DNA of 64,000 nucleotides from Curvibacter microcysteis (GTDB lineage: Bacteria > Pseudomonadota > Gammaproteobacteria > Burkholderiales > Burkholderiaceae_C): contig NZ_JAQSIO010000003.1 in assembly GCF_028649455.1 (NCBI RefSeq), forward strand, positions 618,023-682,022, given 5' to 3'. The translations under genes and the position numbers were made by a program. The notes below the pieces were generated by a model, which worked only from the letters and a program-made list of their open reading frames with translations, searched no databases and was not told the DNA's origin. Below, piece by piece: positions 1 through 7,142 of the stretch (the first letter of the stretch is position 1; the number at the start of each line of letters is the position of its first letter).

Positions 1-36
1 CGACTGGGCTTCTTCCATCGAAATCAGCTGTTCATC

Positions 37-444
37 ATGAAAATCCACAAGACCGATGCCGAATGGCAAGCCGAACTGGCCGCGAAAGGCGCTGAACCTG
101 GCGCCTTCCAGATCACCCGCCGAGCAGCCACGGAGCGCCCCTTCACCGGCAAGTACGAAGCCCATTGGGCCGATGGCAGCTACCACTGCATCTGCTGCGG
201 CCACAAGCTGTTTGATTCGGCGACCAAGTTCGACGCCGGCTGCGGCTGGCCCAGCTTCTACCAGGCCGCTGAAGCCGGCGCGATCGAAGAGATCGTGGAC
301 CGCAGCCACGGCATGGTCCGCACCGAAACGGTTTGTGCACAATGCGGGGCTCACCTGGGCCATGTCTTTGAAGACGGCCCAGCCCCCACGGGTCTGCGCT
401 ATTGCATGAACTCGGCCTCGCTCAACTTTGAAGCTCAAGAATGA
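37..444 (+). CDS. msrB: Peptide-methionine (R)-S-oxide reductase MsrB
   Basis: Repairs methionine-R-sulfoxide in oxidised proteins, using thioredoxin as reductant, in the cytoplasm. The 135-residue protein is a complete single MsrB domain. Visible hallmarks are two structural zinc CxxC pairs (C51/C54 and C100/C103), the GCGWPS motif at 68-73, the HxGHVF segment near 106-111 and the catalytic cysteine C123 inside RYCMNSASL. Length is normal for a stand-alone MsrB; no MsrA domain or signal peptide is fused. Its stop overlaps the start of the next gene (yciB), so msrB, yciB and bolA are probably co-transcribed and translationally coupled. Identification is secure. Confidence 0.97.
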   Translation: MKIHKTDAEWQAELAAKGAEPGAFQITRRAATERPFTGKYEAHWADGSYHCICCGHKLFDSATKFDAGCGWPSFYQAAEAGAIEEIVDRSHGMVRTETVCAQCGAHLGHVFEDGPAPTGLRYCMNSASLNFEAQE

Positions 445-992
445 AGCTGCTCCTCGATTTTTTCCCGATCATCCTGTTCTTTGCCGCCTTCAAGTACGCC
501 GGTATCTATGTGGCCACAGGCATCGCCATCGTTGCCACCATCGCCCAGATCGCCTACCTGCGCTTCAAGACCGGTAAGGTGGAACCCATGCAGTGGATCA
601 GCCTGGGCGTGATCGTGCTGTTTGGCGGCGCCACGCTGATCTCGCACAACGACACGTTCATCAAATGGAAGCCCACCGTGCTGTACTGGCTGATGGGCTC
701 GGCCCTGCTGCTGGGGCAGTTGCTGTTCCGCAAGAACCTGCTCAAGACCTTGATGGGCGCGCAAATGCAAATGCCCGACGAGGCCTGGCGCCTGGCCAAC
801 TGGAGCTGGGTGGCGTTTTTTGCCGCCATGGGCTGCCTCAACCTGTGGGTGGCCTACAACTTCGACACCGACACCTGGGTCAACTTCAAGTTGTTCGGCG
901 GCATGGGTCTGATGTTTGTCTTTGTCATCGGCCAAGCCCTTTTCCTGTCGCGCTACATGAAGGGCGACGATCAAGCCAAGGCCCCCGAATGA
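441..992 (+). CDS. yciB: Inner membrane septation protein A (YciB/IspZ family)
   Basis: 183-residue polytopic inner membrane protein of the YciB (septation protein A) family, linked in enterobacteria to cell-envelope synthesis and septation through contacts with elongation and division proteins. The N-terminus [14 protein letters not shown] is diagnostic. About five hydrophobic segments follow (roughly 5-22, 24-40, 52-68, 78-95, 118-135 and 148-170, some short). The start overlaps the last codons of msrB, and its TGA overlaps the ATG of bolA, so the three genes form one tight unit. The biochemical activity of the family is not established. Confidence 0.95.
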   Translation: MKLLLDFFPIILFFAAFKYAGIYVATGIAIVATIAQIAYLRFKTGKVEPMQWISLGVIVLFGGATLISHNDTFIKWKPTVLYWLMGSALLLGQLLFRKNLLKTLMGAQMQMPDEAWRLANWSWVAFFAAMGCLNLWVAYNFDTDTWVNFKLFGGMGLMFVFVIGQALFLSRYMKGDDQAKAPE

Positions 993-1276
993 CCCAGCAA
1001 GCCCCTCAAGTGGGTCTGGGCGTCACGGCCCCGGCCCTCCATGCCCGGCTGCAAGCCGTGCTGCAAACCACCGCCTTGGAGGTGCTCGACGAAAGCGCGG
1101 CCCATGCCGGCCATGTCGGCGCCAACGGCAGCGGTTTTGGCACCCATTTCCGGGTGCGCATTGCCAGTCCCGCATTTACGGGCTGTTCACGCGTGGCACA
1201 GCATCGCCTTGTGTATGATGCGCTGCGAGATTTCATGGACCAGGGCTTGCACGCCATCGCCATTGAAGTGCTTTGA
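989..1276 (+). CDS. bolA: BolA family protein
   Basis: 95-residue BolA-like protein. The ATG at 989 overlaps the yciB stop (ATGA), which fixes the start. The class II KH-like BolA fold is recognisable from the central H-x-G segment (HAGHVGANGSGFGTHFRV), the conserved FxGxxRVxxHRLVYDAL core (here FTGCSRVAQHRLVYDALRDF) and the short C-terminal helix and strand ending IAIEVL. BolA proteins work with monothiol glutaredoxins in iron-sulfur handling and can act as regulators; no glutaredoxin gene is in view. The yciB-bolA pairing followed by a parvulin gene is a common betaproteobacterial arrangement. Family assignment is firm, the exact role here is inferred. Confidence 0.93.
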   Translation: MTQQAPQVGLGVTAPALHARLQAVLQTTALEVLDESAAHAGHVGANGSGFGTHFRVRIASPAFTGCSRVAQHRLVYDALRDFMDQGLHAIAIEVL

Positions 1277-1346
1277 ACGCCCGCAAGGCTTGTCATTCCA
1301 TCGGGTTGAGACAACCCACCATCTCCGGATTTTCTGAGGAACAAGG

Positions 1347-2132
1347 ATGAAGAAACTGTGTCTGGGCAGCGTTGCTGCTGCTGTTATCGCCGTCACGCTG
1401 GCCCTGCCCGCATCGGCTCAAAACATCGCCATCGTGAACGGCAAGGCTGTTCCGAAATCCCGCGCTGACGCGCTGGCTCTGCAAGTGACCCGCTCGGGCC
1501 GCCCAGTGACGCCTGAACTCGAAGGCCAAATCAAGGAAGAAGTGATCGCTCGCGAGATCTTCATGCAAGAAGCCCAGAAGTGGAGCCTGGACACCAGCGA
1601 CGAGTACAAGACCCAACTCGAACTGGCCCGTCAGACCATCCTGATCCGTGAACTGTTCTCCGAATACCAAAAGAAGAACCCCGTCACCGACGAAGAAGTC
1701 AAGGCGGAGTACGACAAGTTCGTGGCGGCCAACGGCGGCAAGGAATACAAGGCTCGCCACATCCTGGTCGAGAAGGAAAGCGACGCCAAGGACATCATCG
1801 CCCGCCTGAAGAAGGGTGCGAAGTTCGAAGACATCGCCAAGAAGCAATCCAAGGACCCCGGTTCGGGCGCCAAGGGGGGTGATCTGGATTGGGCCAACCC
1901 AGGCAACTACGTGAAGGAATTCACCGAAGCCCTGCTCAAGCTCAACAAGGGCCAAACCACCGACGCACCGGTGCAAAGCCAGTTCGGTTGGCACGTCATC
2001 CGCCTGGACGATGTGCGCCAAGCCCAACTGCCCAAGTTCGACGAAGTGAAGCCGCAAATCGCCCAGCAACTGCAACAGCAAAAGCTGTCCAAGTTCCAGG
2101 AAGACCTGCGCGCCAAGGCCAAGGTCGAGTAA
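1347..2132 (+). CDS. Periplasmic parvulin-type peptidyl-prolyl isomerase (PpiC/SurA-like)
   Basis: 261-residue foldase. A Sec signal peptide (about 1-24, cleavage after PASA) directs it to the periplasm. An N-terminal helical chaperone region (25-120) is followed by a parvulin rotamase domain at about 132-230, seen in the ARHILV strand, the DPGSGAKGGDLDW block and the QFGWHVIRLDD block. It isomerises Xaa-Pro bonds and probably helps fold outer membrane or secreted proteins. The gene has a good ribosome site (GAGGAACAAGG) before the ATG and its own terminator downstream, 70 bp after bolA, so it may be read from the same operon or from its own promoter. Single-domain and rich in lysine, it resembles the many PpiC copies of Burkholderiales rather than SurA (two parvulin domains). 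Confidence 0.93.
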   Translation: MKKLCLGSVAAAVIAVTLALPASAQNIAIVNGKAVPKSRADALALQVTRSGRPVTPELEGQIKEEVIAREIFMQEAQKWSLDTSDEYKTQLELARQTILIRELFSEYQKKNPVTDEEVKAEYDKFVAANGGKEYKARHILVEKESDAKDIIARLKKGAKFEDIAKKQSKDPGSGAKGGDLDWANPGNYVKEFTEALLKLNKGQTTDAPVQSQFGWHVIRLDDVRQAQLPKFDEVKPQIAQQLQQQKLSKFQEDLRAKAKVE

Positions 2133-2150
2133 TCGGTTCTTGCCTCGTGA

Positions 2151-2175
2151 AAAGCGGCCCTCGGGCCGCTTTTTT
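2151..2175 (+). terminator. Rho-independent terminator after the parvulin gene
   Basis: A nine-base-pair stem (AAAGCGGCC at 2151-2159 with GGCCGCTTT at 2164-2172), loop CTCG, and a T run reaching 2175, lying 18 bp after the stop of the isomerase gene. It ends the msrB-to-parvulin block before the oppositely oriented DUF1624 gene. Confidence 0.9.
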
Positions 2176-2218
2176 CATGCCCGCTCACGGGGCCGCAGGG
2201 GCTCTCCAGCCCAGGGCT

Positions 2219-2959
2219 TCAGGTCTGGCAGGCACGCCAGGCCATCAAGGCGCCCAGCATCACTGGCTGATGCAGCATGTACCAACTCAGGCTGTGCCGG
2301 CCACACCAGGCCAAGACCTGCGTCAGCCCCCCGCCTTGCCAGGCCATCAGGCGGGGTTGGCGACGCAGCAGCCACTGCCCCACCGCCAGGCCCCACAACA
2401 TCACAGCCAGCCAGGGCAGCACGGGCACATAGTCCTCGGTGACGGGCTTGTGCGCGATCAGCCCGAGCACATTGAAGGGCTTGGCGTCCAGCCAGGCCAG
2501 CGCGGGCCAGGTCTGGTGCAGCGCTTCGGCGCCCCAGCCTGCGGCCAGCGCCAGGGCCCCCAAGGGCCACAGCCAGGCACCCCGGCCGGCGATGAGGCGT
2601 GCCACGATCAACATCACCGCCAAGCCGTGCAGCACCCCGAAGTAAATGAAGCTGTTGGGAAACATCCACCAGGACCCCAGGCTGACCAGGCACGCACACC
2701 CCGCCACCTGCACCCAGCGACGCCCGAACCGGCGCCAGGTCTGGCCCTGCGCCACCGCCACCGACTGCCCCAGGCCGGCGCACAGCAGAAACAGGCTCAC
2801 GATCAGTGTGCGCTGCACGGTCCAGAACGGATCCTGAAGAAAGTTCTGCCGGATCCAGCCCAGGTGATTGAGGTCATACGCGAAGTGGTAGGCCGTCATC
2901 CACCACAGGGCCAGGCCCCGCAGGGCATCAATCGCTTGCAAACGCGGGCTTGATTTCAT
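2219..2959 (-). CDS. DUF1624 family membrane protein (acyltransferase-like)
   Basis: 246-residue polytopic membrane protein. The N-terminus (RLQAIDALRGLALWWM, with a downstream YHFAYDLN) is the signature of the DUF1624/HGSNAT-related acyltransferase-like superfamily (R-x-x-x-x-D-x-x-R-G). About seven membrane helices are visible, and there is a conserved GRHSLSWYMLHQP segment near the C-terminus. Relatives transfer acetyl groups to sugars across the membrane, but no substrate can be named here. The gene stands alone, convergent with the parvulin gene and divergent from the metallo-beta-lactamase-fold gene; the ATG at 2959 is the natural start. Confidence 0.85.
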   Translation of the reverse strand: MKSSPRLQAIDALRGLALWWMTAYHFAYDLNHLGWIRQNFLQDPFWTVQRTLIVSLFLLCAGLGQSVAVAQGQTWRRFGRRWVQVAGCACLVSLGSWWMFPNSFIYFGVLHGLAVMLIVARLIAGRGAWLWPLGALALAAGWGAEALHQTWPALAWLDAKPFNVLGLIAHKPVTEDYVPVLPWLAVMLWGLAVGQWLLRRQPRLMAWQGGGLTQVLAWCGRHSLSWYMLHQPVMLGALMAWRACQT

Positions 2960-3051
2960 GGGCGAAGTGTAGGGGCATGGCGGGCCCCGATTGACGACCG
3001 GAGGATGGCCCGTTTCAATGGGCGGTCAACAACCCACCCAGAGACACCACC

Positions 3052-3906
3052 ATGCGACTGCTTGATTGCCTAGCCTCCACCCGCACCCTGACCCGCCGCC
3101 TGCTCCTGGGGGCTGCCCTGTTAGGCGCTGCAGGCCTCGCAGCTGCCCAAGGCACGGGCAAGACCGAGGTGCTGTGGCTGGGGCAAGCGGCGGCACGCGT
3201 CACCACGCCGGGCGGCAAGGTCATCATGATCGACCCCTGGCTGACCTCCAACCCCAAGACCCCGGCCGACTTCAAGAAGCTCGAAGCCCTGGGCAAGATC
3301 GACCTGATCCTGGTCACACACGGCCACTTCGACCACTTCGCCGACGCCCCCGCGCTGGCCCAAATGCACAAGGCGCCCATGTATGGCCCCGCTGGCATGA
3401 ACCAAAGCATCACCTCGCTGGGGATCCTGCCCGTCGAGCTGGCCCCGCGGTTCGGCAAGGGCGGCACCATCAGTCCCTTTGGCGCCGGGGGCGTGAAGAT
3501 CACGGCGGTGCATGCCGAGCACTCGTCCGAGGTGGTCTGGAAGAACCCCGCCACCAACAAGGATGAAACCCATGTCGGCGGAGAACCGGTCGGCTTCATC
3601 CTGGAGATGGAAAACGGCTTCAAGATCTGGCACATGGGCGATACCGCCGTGTTTGGTGACATGGCCTTGATTGGCCGCATGTACAAGCCCGACCTGGTGC
3701 TGATCCCCATTGGCGGCCACTTCGTCATGAACCCGGCCGACGCCGCCATGGCCGTGCGCGACATGATCAAGCCCCGCTACGCCTTGCCCATCCACTACGG
3801 CACCACCCCGGTGCTGCGCGGCACGCCAGCCGAATTCAAAGAGGCCCTGGGCCAAGGAGGCGCCCAGATGCTGGTGGTCGAGCCGGGCCAGAAAGTCGAG
3901 TTCTAA
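3052..3906 (+). CDS. Exported metallo-beta-lactamase-fold hydrolase (UPF0173/YtnP-like)
   Basis: 284-residue protein with a signal peptide (twin Arg at 15-16, hydrophobic 17-33, AAA-QG cleavage site), so it acts in the periplasm. The mature part is a zinc-dependent metallo-beta-lactamase fold: H90-x-H92-x-D94-H95 in THGHFDHF, a GDTAVFGD motif near 197 supplying the bridging aspartate, GGHFVMNPADA near 223 and a C-terminal PIHYGTTPVL histidine. This set matches the UPF0173 metal-dependent hydrolase family, whose substrates are mostly unknown. Most relatives are cytoplasmic, so the export signal is a variation. It is monocistronic, followed by two hairpins, and starts 92 bp from the divergent DUF1624 gene. 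Confidence 0.88.
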   Translation: MRLLDCLASTRTLTRRLLLGAALLGAAGLAAAQGTGKTEVLWLGQAAARVTTPGGKVIMIDPWLTSNPKTPADFKKLEALGKIDLILVTHGHFDHFADAPALAQMHKAPMYGPAGMNQSITSLGILPVELAPRFGKGGTISPFGAGGVKITAVHAEHSSEVVWKNPATNKDETHVGGEPVGFILEMENGFKIWHMGDTAVFGDMALIGRMYKPDLVLIPIGGHFVMNPADAAMAVRDMIKPRYALPIHYGTTPVLRGTPAEFKEALGQGGAQMLVVEPGQKVEF

Positions 3907-3916
3907 GCCGCATCGC

Positions 3917-3950
3917 CAGGGCACCAGGCCGGCTCCGGCTTGGTGCCCTG
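3917..3950 (+). terminator. Hairpin after the metallo-beta-lactamase-fold gene
   Basis: Ten-base-pair perfect stem (CAGGGCACCA at 3917-3926 with TGGTGCCCTG at 3941-3950) and a 14-nt loop, 11 bp after the stop codon. No T run follows, so it may protect the 3' end or act together with the next hairpin. Confidence 0.5.
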
Positions 3951-3958
3951 AGATGGAT

Positions 3959-3988
3959 CAAGAAGACCGCCGCTGGCGGTCTTCTTTG
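3959..3988 (+). terminator. Rho-independent terminator before usp
   Basis: Strong stem AAGAAGACCGCC (3960-3971) with GGCGGTCTTCTT (3975-3986), three-base loop, and a short T-rich tail (CTTCTTTGCTT). It separates the hydrolase gene from the universal stress gene. Confidence 0.8.
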
Positions 3989-4065
3989 CTTGGGGCTGGG
4001 GTGGGTGCAGGCGTATATTGAAACCCCAGGGCGCCCTTGCCCTGTGGACCTTCGAAAGGACTTCC

Positions 4066-4527
4066 ATGCACATCCTCCTGCCCCTGGACGGCTCCGAGCT
4101 GTCACTCGAAGCGGTGCACTTTGCCATCCGCCTCGCCCACGAAGGTTTGCAAGCGCATCTGCTGCTGGCCAATGTGCAGTCGCCCGCCAGCTTGTATGAG
4201 TTGGTGCAGGCCCCCGACCCCCAGGTCATTGACGAGATTGCCCATGCCGCTGGCCAGCACGCGCTGGAGAAGGCCCAGGCCTTGCTGCACGCGGCCGGCG
4301 TGCCCCACCACTGCGAGGTGGTCACCGGCGAGCCGGTCGTGGCTTTGCTTGATTTGATTGAGCTCAAGCGCTGCACCCTGGTGATCATGGCTGGCCACGG
4401 CAAGAGCCTGCTGCGTACCGTGCTGGAGGGATCGGTCTCGCATGAGCTCTTGCAGGCCTCACCCGTGCCCGTGCTGATCGTCAAGCCGCCAGAGACCGAG
4501 GCGGAGGTCGCGGATCTGATCCCGTGA
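4066..4527 (+). CDS. Universal stress protein A family
   Basis: 153-residue single-domain UspA protein. I start at ATG 4066 rather than an in-frame ATG 48 bp upstream because GAAAGGA (4054-4060) sits 5 nt before it and the family N-terminus (MHILLPLDGSE) begins there. The nucleotide-binding loop is visible as AGHG-x9-GS (109-123) and the hydrophobic end strand is VPVLIVKP. Family members bind ATP and accumulate under starvation, respiratory or oxidative stress. A TATATT hexamer at 4014-4019 could be a -10 element, with only a weak -35. It is convergent with an FNR-like regulator gene, and Usp genes are frequent FNR-type targets, but no full FNR box is visible in front of it. Confidence 0.92.
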   Translation: MHILLPLDGSELSLEAVHFAIRLAHEGLQAHLLLANVQSPASLYELVQAPDPQVIDEIAHAAGQHALEKAQALLHAAGVPHHCEVVTGEPVVALLDLIELKRCTLVIMAGHGKSLLRTVLEGSVSHELLQASPVPVLIVKPPETEAEVADLIP

Positions 4528-4564
4528 GCGCTGCAGAAACCCAGCACCGGCAGGCCGCAGAGCT

Positions 4565-5281
4565 TCAGCCCCCCTGGCACACCGCTTGAAGCCGCGCGGC
4601 GTCCAGCAGGCGGTAAGCGCGACCTTGCCGATCGAGGGAGGCCAGCACGCCATCGCGCACCAGGGCGCTGACCTCGCGGCTCACGGTTTCGAGCTTCAGG
4701 TCCAGCATGGCGCCCATGTCCTCGCGCCGAAACAGCTGCAGCTCGGCACCGTCCTGGGATTGGGCCATCTTGGCGACCAGGTGGGCGACCCGCTGCCGCG
4801 CACTGCCAAAGTTGAGCTCGGCCAGCCAATCGTCCGCCGCCTTGAGAGCCCCCTGCCATTTCGCCATCAATCGGCCATGCAGGCGGGGCGACTGGGCCGC
4901 CAGGCTGTGCAGCACCTCCAGCGGAATGCGGCACACAGCCACTTCGCTGAGCGCAACCGCCTCGCTGTCAAAACGAGGGGAGGCCAATGCTTCCAGCCCC
5001 GCCACATCGCCGGGCTGCACGAGGCGCACGATGCGCTCGCGCCCATCGGGTGTGGCCCGCACCAGCTTGAGCATGCCTCGGCGCAAGGTGAACAGACCCT
5101 GAGCTGCCTGCCCTTCGCGGTAGAGCACCTGCCCTGGCTGGTACAGCAGGTCGTCAATCGGGGCGTGGATCAGAGAAAAGTCACGCTCATCCAGCTCGGC
5201 AAACAAAGCCATGTCACGGATGCCGCAGCCGCGGCAATCCGAAGTGCCGCGCCAAGCGGATTCAGTTTGGATGGGGATCAT
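4565..5281 (-). CDS. Crp/Fnr family transcriptional regulator with a two-cysteine N-terminus
   Basis: 238 residues from the ATG at 5281 (a GTG five codons upstream is possible). An N-terminal CRGCGIRD motif supplies C16 and C19, followed by a cNMP-binding-type beta-roll (about 28-145) with C117 in the place of the fourth FNR ligand, then a winged HTH (155-230). The recognition helix carries E198-x-x-S201-R202, the FNR signature for TTGAT half-sites. True FNR has four cysteine ligands; here the third N-terminal one is absent (M24/A25 region), so an oxygen-sensing 4Fe-4S cluster is uncertain. It could be an FNR homologue with altered ligation or a regulator that has lost oxygen sensing. It lies tail-to-tail with usp. 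Confidence 0.9.
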   Translation of the reverse strand: MIPIQTESAWRGTSDCRGCGIRDMALFAELDERDFSLIHAPIDDLLYQPGQVLYREGQAAQGLFTLRRGMLKLVRATPDGRERIVRLVQPGDVAGLEALASPRFDSEAVALSEVAVCRIPLEVLHSLAAQSPRLHGRLMAKWQGALKAADDWLAELNFGSARQRVAHLVAKMAQSQDGAELQLFRREDMGAMLDLKLETVSREVSALVRDGVLASLDRQGRAYRLLDAARLQAVCQGG

Positions 5282-5392
5282 GGGAGACAAACGCACTCAC
5301 TCGGGGACTGAATCAAACCACCATTGTCCACCCTGCACCGCCCTGGCCTGAGCGCCCTGACAAGTCCTTCGTCGCCGGTGAAGCATCGAGGC

Positions 5393-5815
5393 TCAATCGG
5401 CGTGGCCAACCCGGGCGCGCTGTTGTTTGACCTGCGCACGGGAGGACTTGCCATCCAGTCGCCGCAGCTGCGAGCCCCGCGTGGGCCGCGTCGCCTTGCG
5501 CACTTTGGGCAGGCGCGACACGCTGTCTACCAAGGCCTGAAGGCGTCGTAAGGCGTCTTGCCGATTGAAATCTTGGCTGCGACTGGTCTGGGCCTTGATG
5601 ACCACCACGCCTTCGCTGCTGATGCGCTGGTCGTTCAGGGCCAGCAGGCGGGCCTTGATGTCCTCGGGCAAAGACGAGCTGGGAATGGCATAACGCAGGT
5701 GCACCGCGCTTGACACCTTGTTGACGTTCTGGCCGCCCGCCCCCTGGGCACGGATGGCGCTGAACTCGACCTCGTCTTCGAGGACTGGAAACAAGGTGGT
5801 GGCGTTGGAACCCAT
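5393..5815 (-). CDS. arfB: Alternative ribosome-rescue factor ArfB (YaeJ), peptidyl-tRNA hydrolase
   Basis: 140-residue release-factor-like protein that frees nascent chains from ribosomes stalled on truncated mRNA. The catalytic GGQ is at 27-29 inside AQGAGGQNVNKV, preceded by the usual FSAIRAQ. There is no stop-codon recognition domain, and a basic C-terminal tail (SRLPKVRKATRPTRGSQ and on to QVKQQRARVGH) is where ArfB inserts into the empty mRNA channel. Size is right for ArfB. It lies between the FNR-like gene and a flavin reductase gene on the same strand (gaps 111 and 60 bp) and may be co-transcribed with the flavin reductase. Confidence 0.95.
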   Translation of the reverse strand: MGSNATTLFPVLEDEVEFSAIRAQGAGGQNVNKVSSAVHLRYAIPSSSLPEDIKARLLALNDQRISSEGVVVIKAQTSRSQDFNRQDALRRLQALVDSVSRLPKVRKATRPTRGSQLRRLDGKSSRAQVKQQRARVGHAD

Positions 5816-5875
5816 GCGCGCATTGTGCCTGGGCTGCGAACGGCGTCCGGGTGGTGCCGGCCCCCTGCGGCGGGC

Positions 5876-6508
5876 TCAGCGCGGACGGTAAAGCTTGAAC
5901 AGCTGCTCGGGGCCGATGCGGAAGTAGTCGCCCGGCCCGCCGGCACGCAGCACGATGCCGGCCCCGGCGGTGTCAAAAATGCCGTCCTTGAGCAGGCGTT
6001 GATCGATGTGCACGGCCACTACCTCGCCCAACACCAGCCAGCTTGGCACGGTCTCACCCGCCGCGGTTTGCAAGGGGATCAGCTGGGTCAGTTTGCACTC
6101 GAAGCTGACCGGGCTCTCCGCTACCCGGGGCACCTGGATCAGGCGCGACGGCGCAGGCGTCAGGCCGGCCAAATCGAACTCGCTCACCTCCGGCGGCACC
6201 GCGGCGCAGCTTTGATTCATGGCCTCGACCAGGGGCTGGGTGACCAGGTTCCAGGCGAATTCACCTGTCTGCTCGATGTTGCGCACCGTGTCCTTGTACC
6301 CAATGCTCGAAAAACCCACGATGGGCGGCACGTAGTTGAGGGCATTGAAGAAGCTGTAAGGCGCTAAGTTCAGCTGCCCCTGGGCCGAGCGGCTGGAGAT
6401 CCAGCCGATGGGGCGCGGCCCCACGATGGCGTTGAAGGGGTCATGGGGCAAACCGTGCCCCAGGCGGGGCTCGTAAAAATGGGTGGAATCGGACACCGTG
6501 GGCTCCAT
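5876..6508 (-). CDS. Flavin reductase-like (FMN-binding) family protein
   Basis: About 210 residues. The split-barrel FMN-binding fold is indicated by PRPIGWISSR near residues 30-39, NLAPYSFFNALNYVPPIVGFSS and the late HIDQRLLKDG block. Relatives reduce or hold FMN, often supplying FMNH2 to monooxygenases, or work as flavoprotein oxidoreductases. The start is uncertain: ATG at 6508, or a GTG at 6496 that has GGAG seven bases before it and would give MSDSTHFYEP. No partner monooxygenase is adjacent. The start faces an AT-rich divergent region with repeated TATCAGAC motifs. Confidence 0.85.
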   Translation of the reverse strand: MEPTVSDSTHFYEPRLGHGLPHDPFNAIVGPRPIGWISSRSAQGQLNLAPYSFFNALNYVPPIVGFSSIGYKDTVRNIEQTGEFAWNLVTQPLVEAMNQSCAAVPPEVSEFDLAGLTPAPSRLIQVPRVAESPVSFECKLTQLIPLQTAAGETVPSWLVLGEVVAVHIDQRLLKDGIFDTAGAGIVLRAGGPGDYFRIGPEQLFKLYRPR

Positions 6509-6600
6509 CAAAGAGGGGCTGACGATACCGTGCCCTGTGGGGGATCGGTTGTCGCCTATGCAATGGCCCACCAGCGAGGGGGGGAAGTCATCAATCGATT

Positions 6601-6624
6601 TATCAGACCTATCAGACTTAGGTC
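6601..6624. promoter_or_regulatory. Candidate operator: tandem TATCAGAC and overlapping inverted repeat
   Basis: TATCAGAC occurs at 6601-6608 and again at 6610-6617, and GACCTA (6606-6611) pairs with TAGGTC (6619-6624). The site lies in a 244-bp AT-rich divergent space between the flavin reductase gene and a small unknown gene, where a regulator would bind. No adjacent regulator gene is present. Confidence 0.4.
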
Positions 6625-6752
6625 ATGAATCCTTCACATGTCAATGATTCAATGTCTTTTTTACGCACTGTTGCGGCTTATGCCCATTGCAGTGTGCGGA
6701 ATTCCACATTAATGTCTTTCTTTTAACCCGCGCACACTCTTGGTGCTTCTCA

Positions 6753-7106
6753 ATGAATTGGTTCCGATCCGCAGTTCGAAGTGGTTTTCAGGCCTTGCGT
6801 CCAGGCAGCTCCGCGGCCTCCCAGCCCAAGCGTGAAGCCCGCCTGGAGGCTTTGCGCCAAGCCATGCTGAGCTGCCTGGGTCAACCCACGGACAACCTCG
6901 CCGCCCAGGTGCAACAACGCATCCGCTTCTCGGCCGACCCCGACAGCCTGTGGTACCTGCGGGGTGATTTGCTCCATGTCCTGGCGGCCCAGCAAGGCGA
7001 AGTCCTGGCACGCCGCCAGCTCAGCCAGCTGACCCCTTTGTTTGACGGTCTGCTGCCCCGCGCCATGACGCAGGGACAAAAAAACGGGCGCGAAGCCCGT
7101 CATTGA
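6753..7106 (+). CDS. Small conserved-looking hypothetical protein
   Basis: 117 residues from ATG 6753; an in-frame start further upstream gives a less plausible N-terminus. The product is soluble and largely helical: a basic start (WFRSAVRSGFQALRPG), then a helix-rich stretch with RLEALRQAMLSCLG and IRFSADPDSLWYLRGDLLHVLAA, and a leucine-rich end. I do not recognise the family and it has no motif that suggests an enzyme. Codon use and frame-specific GC look like the neighbours, so it is probably real. Its last codons overlap the hairpin that terminates the leftward ldcA gene. Confidence 0.6.
   Translation: MNWFRSAVRSGFQALRPGSSAASQPKREARLEALRQAMLSCLGQPTDNLAAQVQQRIRFSADPDSLWYLRGDLLHVLAAQQGEVLARRQLSQLTPLFDGLLPRAMTQGQKNGREARH
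7077..7103 (-). terminator. Rho-independent terminator for the leftward tadA-ldcA genes
   Basis: Read leftward, ACGGGC and GCCCGT form a stem around a five-base loop and are followed at once by seven T residues. It sits 40 bp beyond the ldcA stop, inside the end of the small rightward gene. Confidence 0.85.
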
Positions 7107-7142
7107 CCCCCCCAGGCCCCGCCTAGAGGCCTGGCAGTCCAC

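Noticed and set aside
1..36. Possible end of an upstream gene
   Set aside because: Only 36 bases are visible and no stop codon or motif allows a gene to be assigned.
5300..5325. FNR box upstream of the FNR-like gene
   Set aside because: Only one TTGAT half-site is present; the matching ATCAA half at four bases distance is absent.
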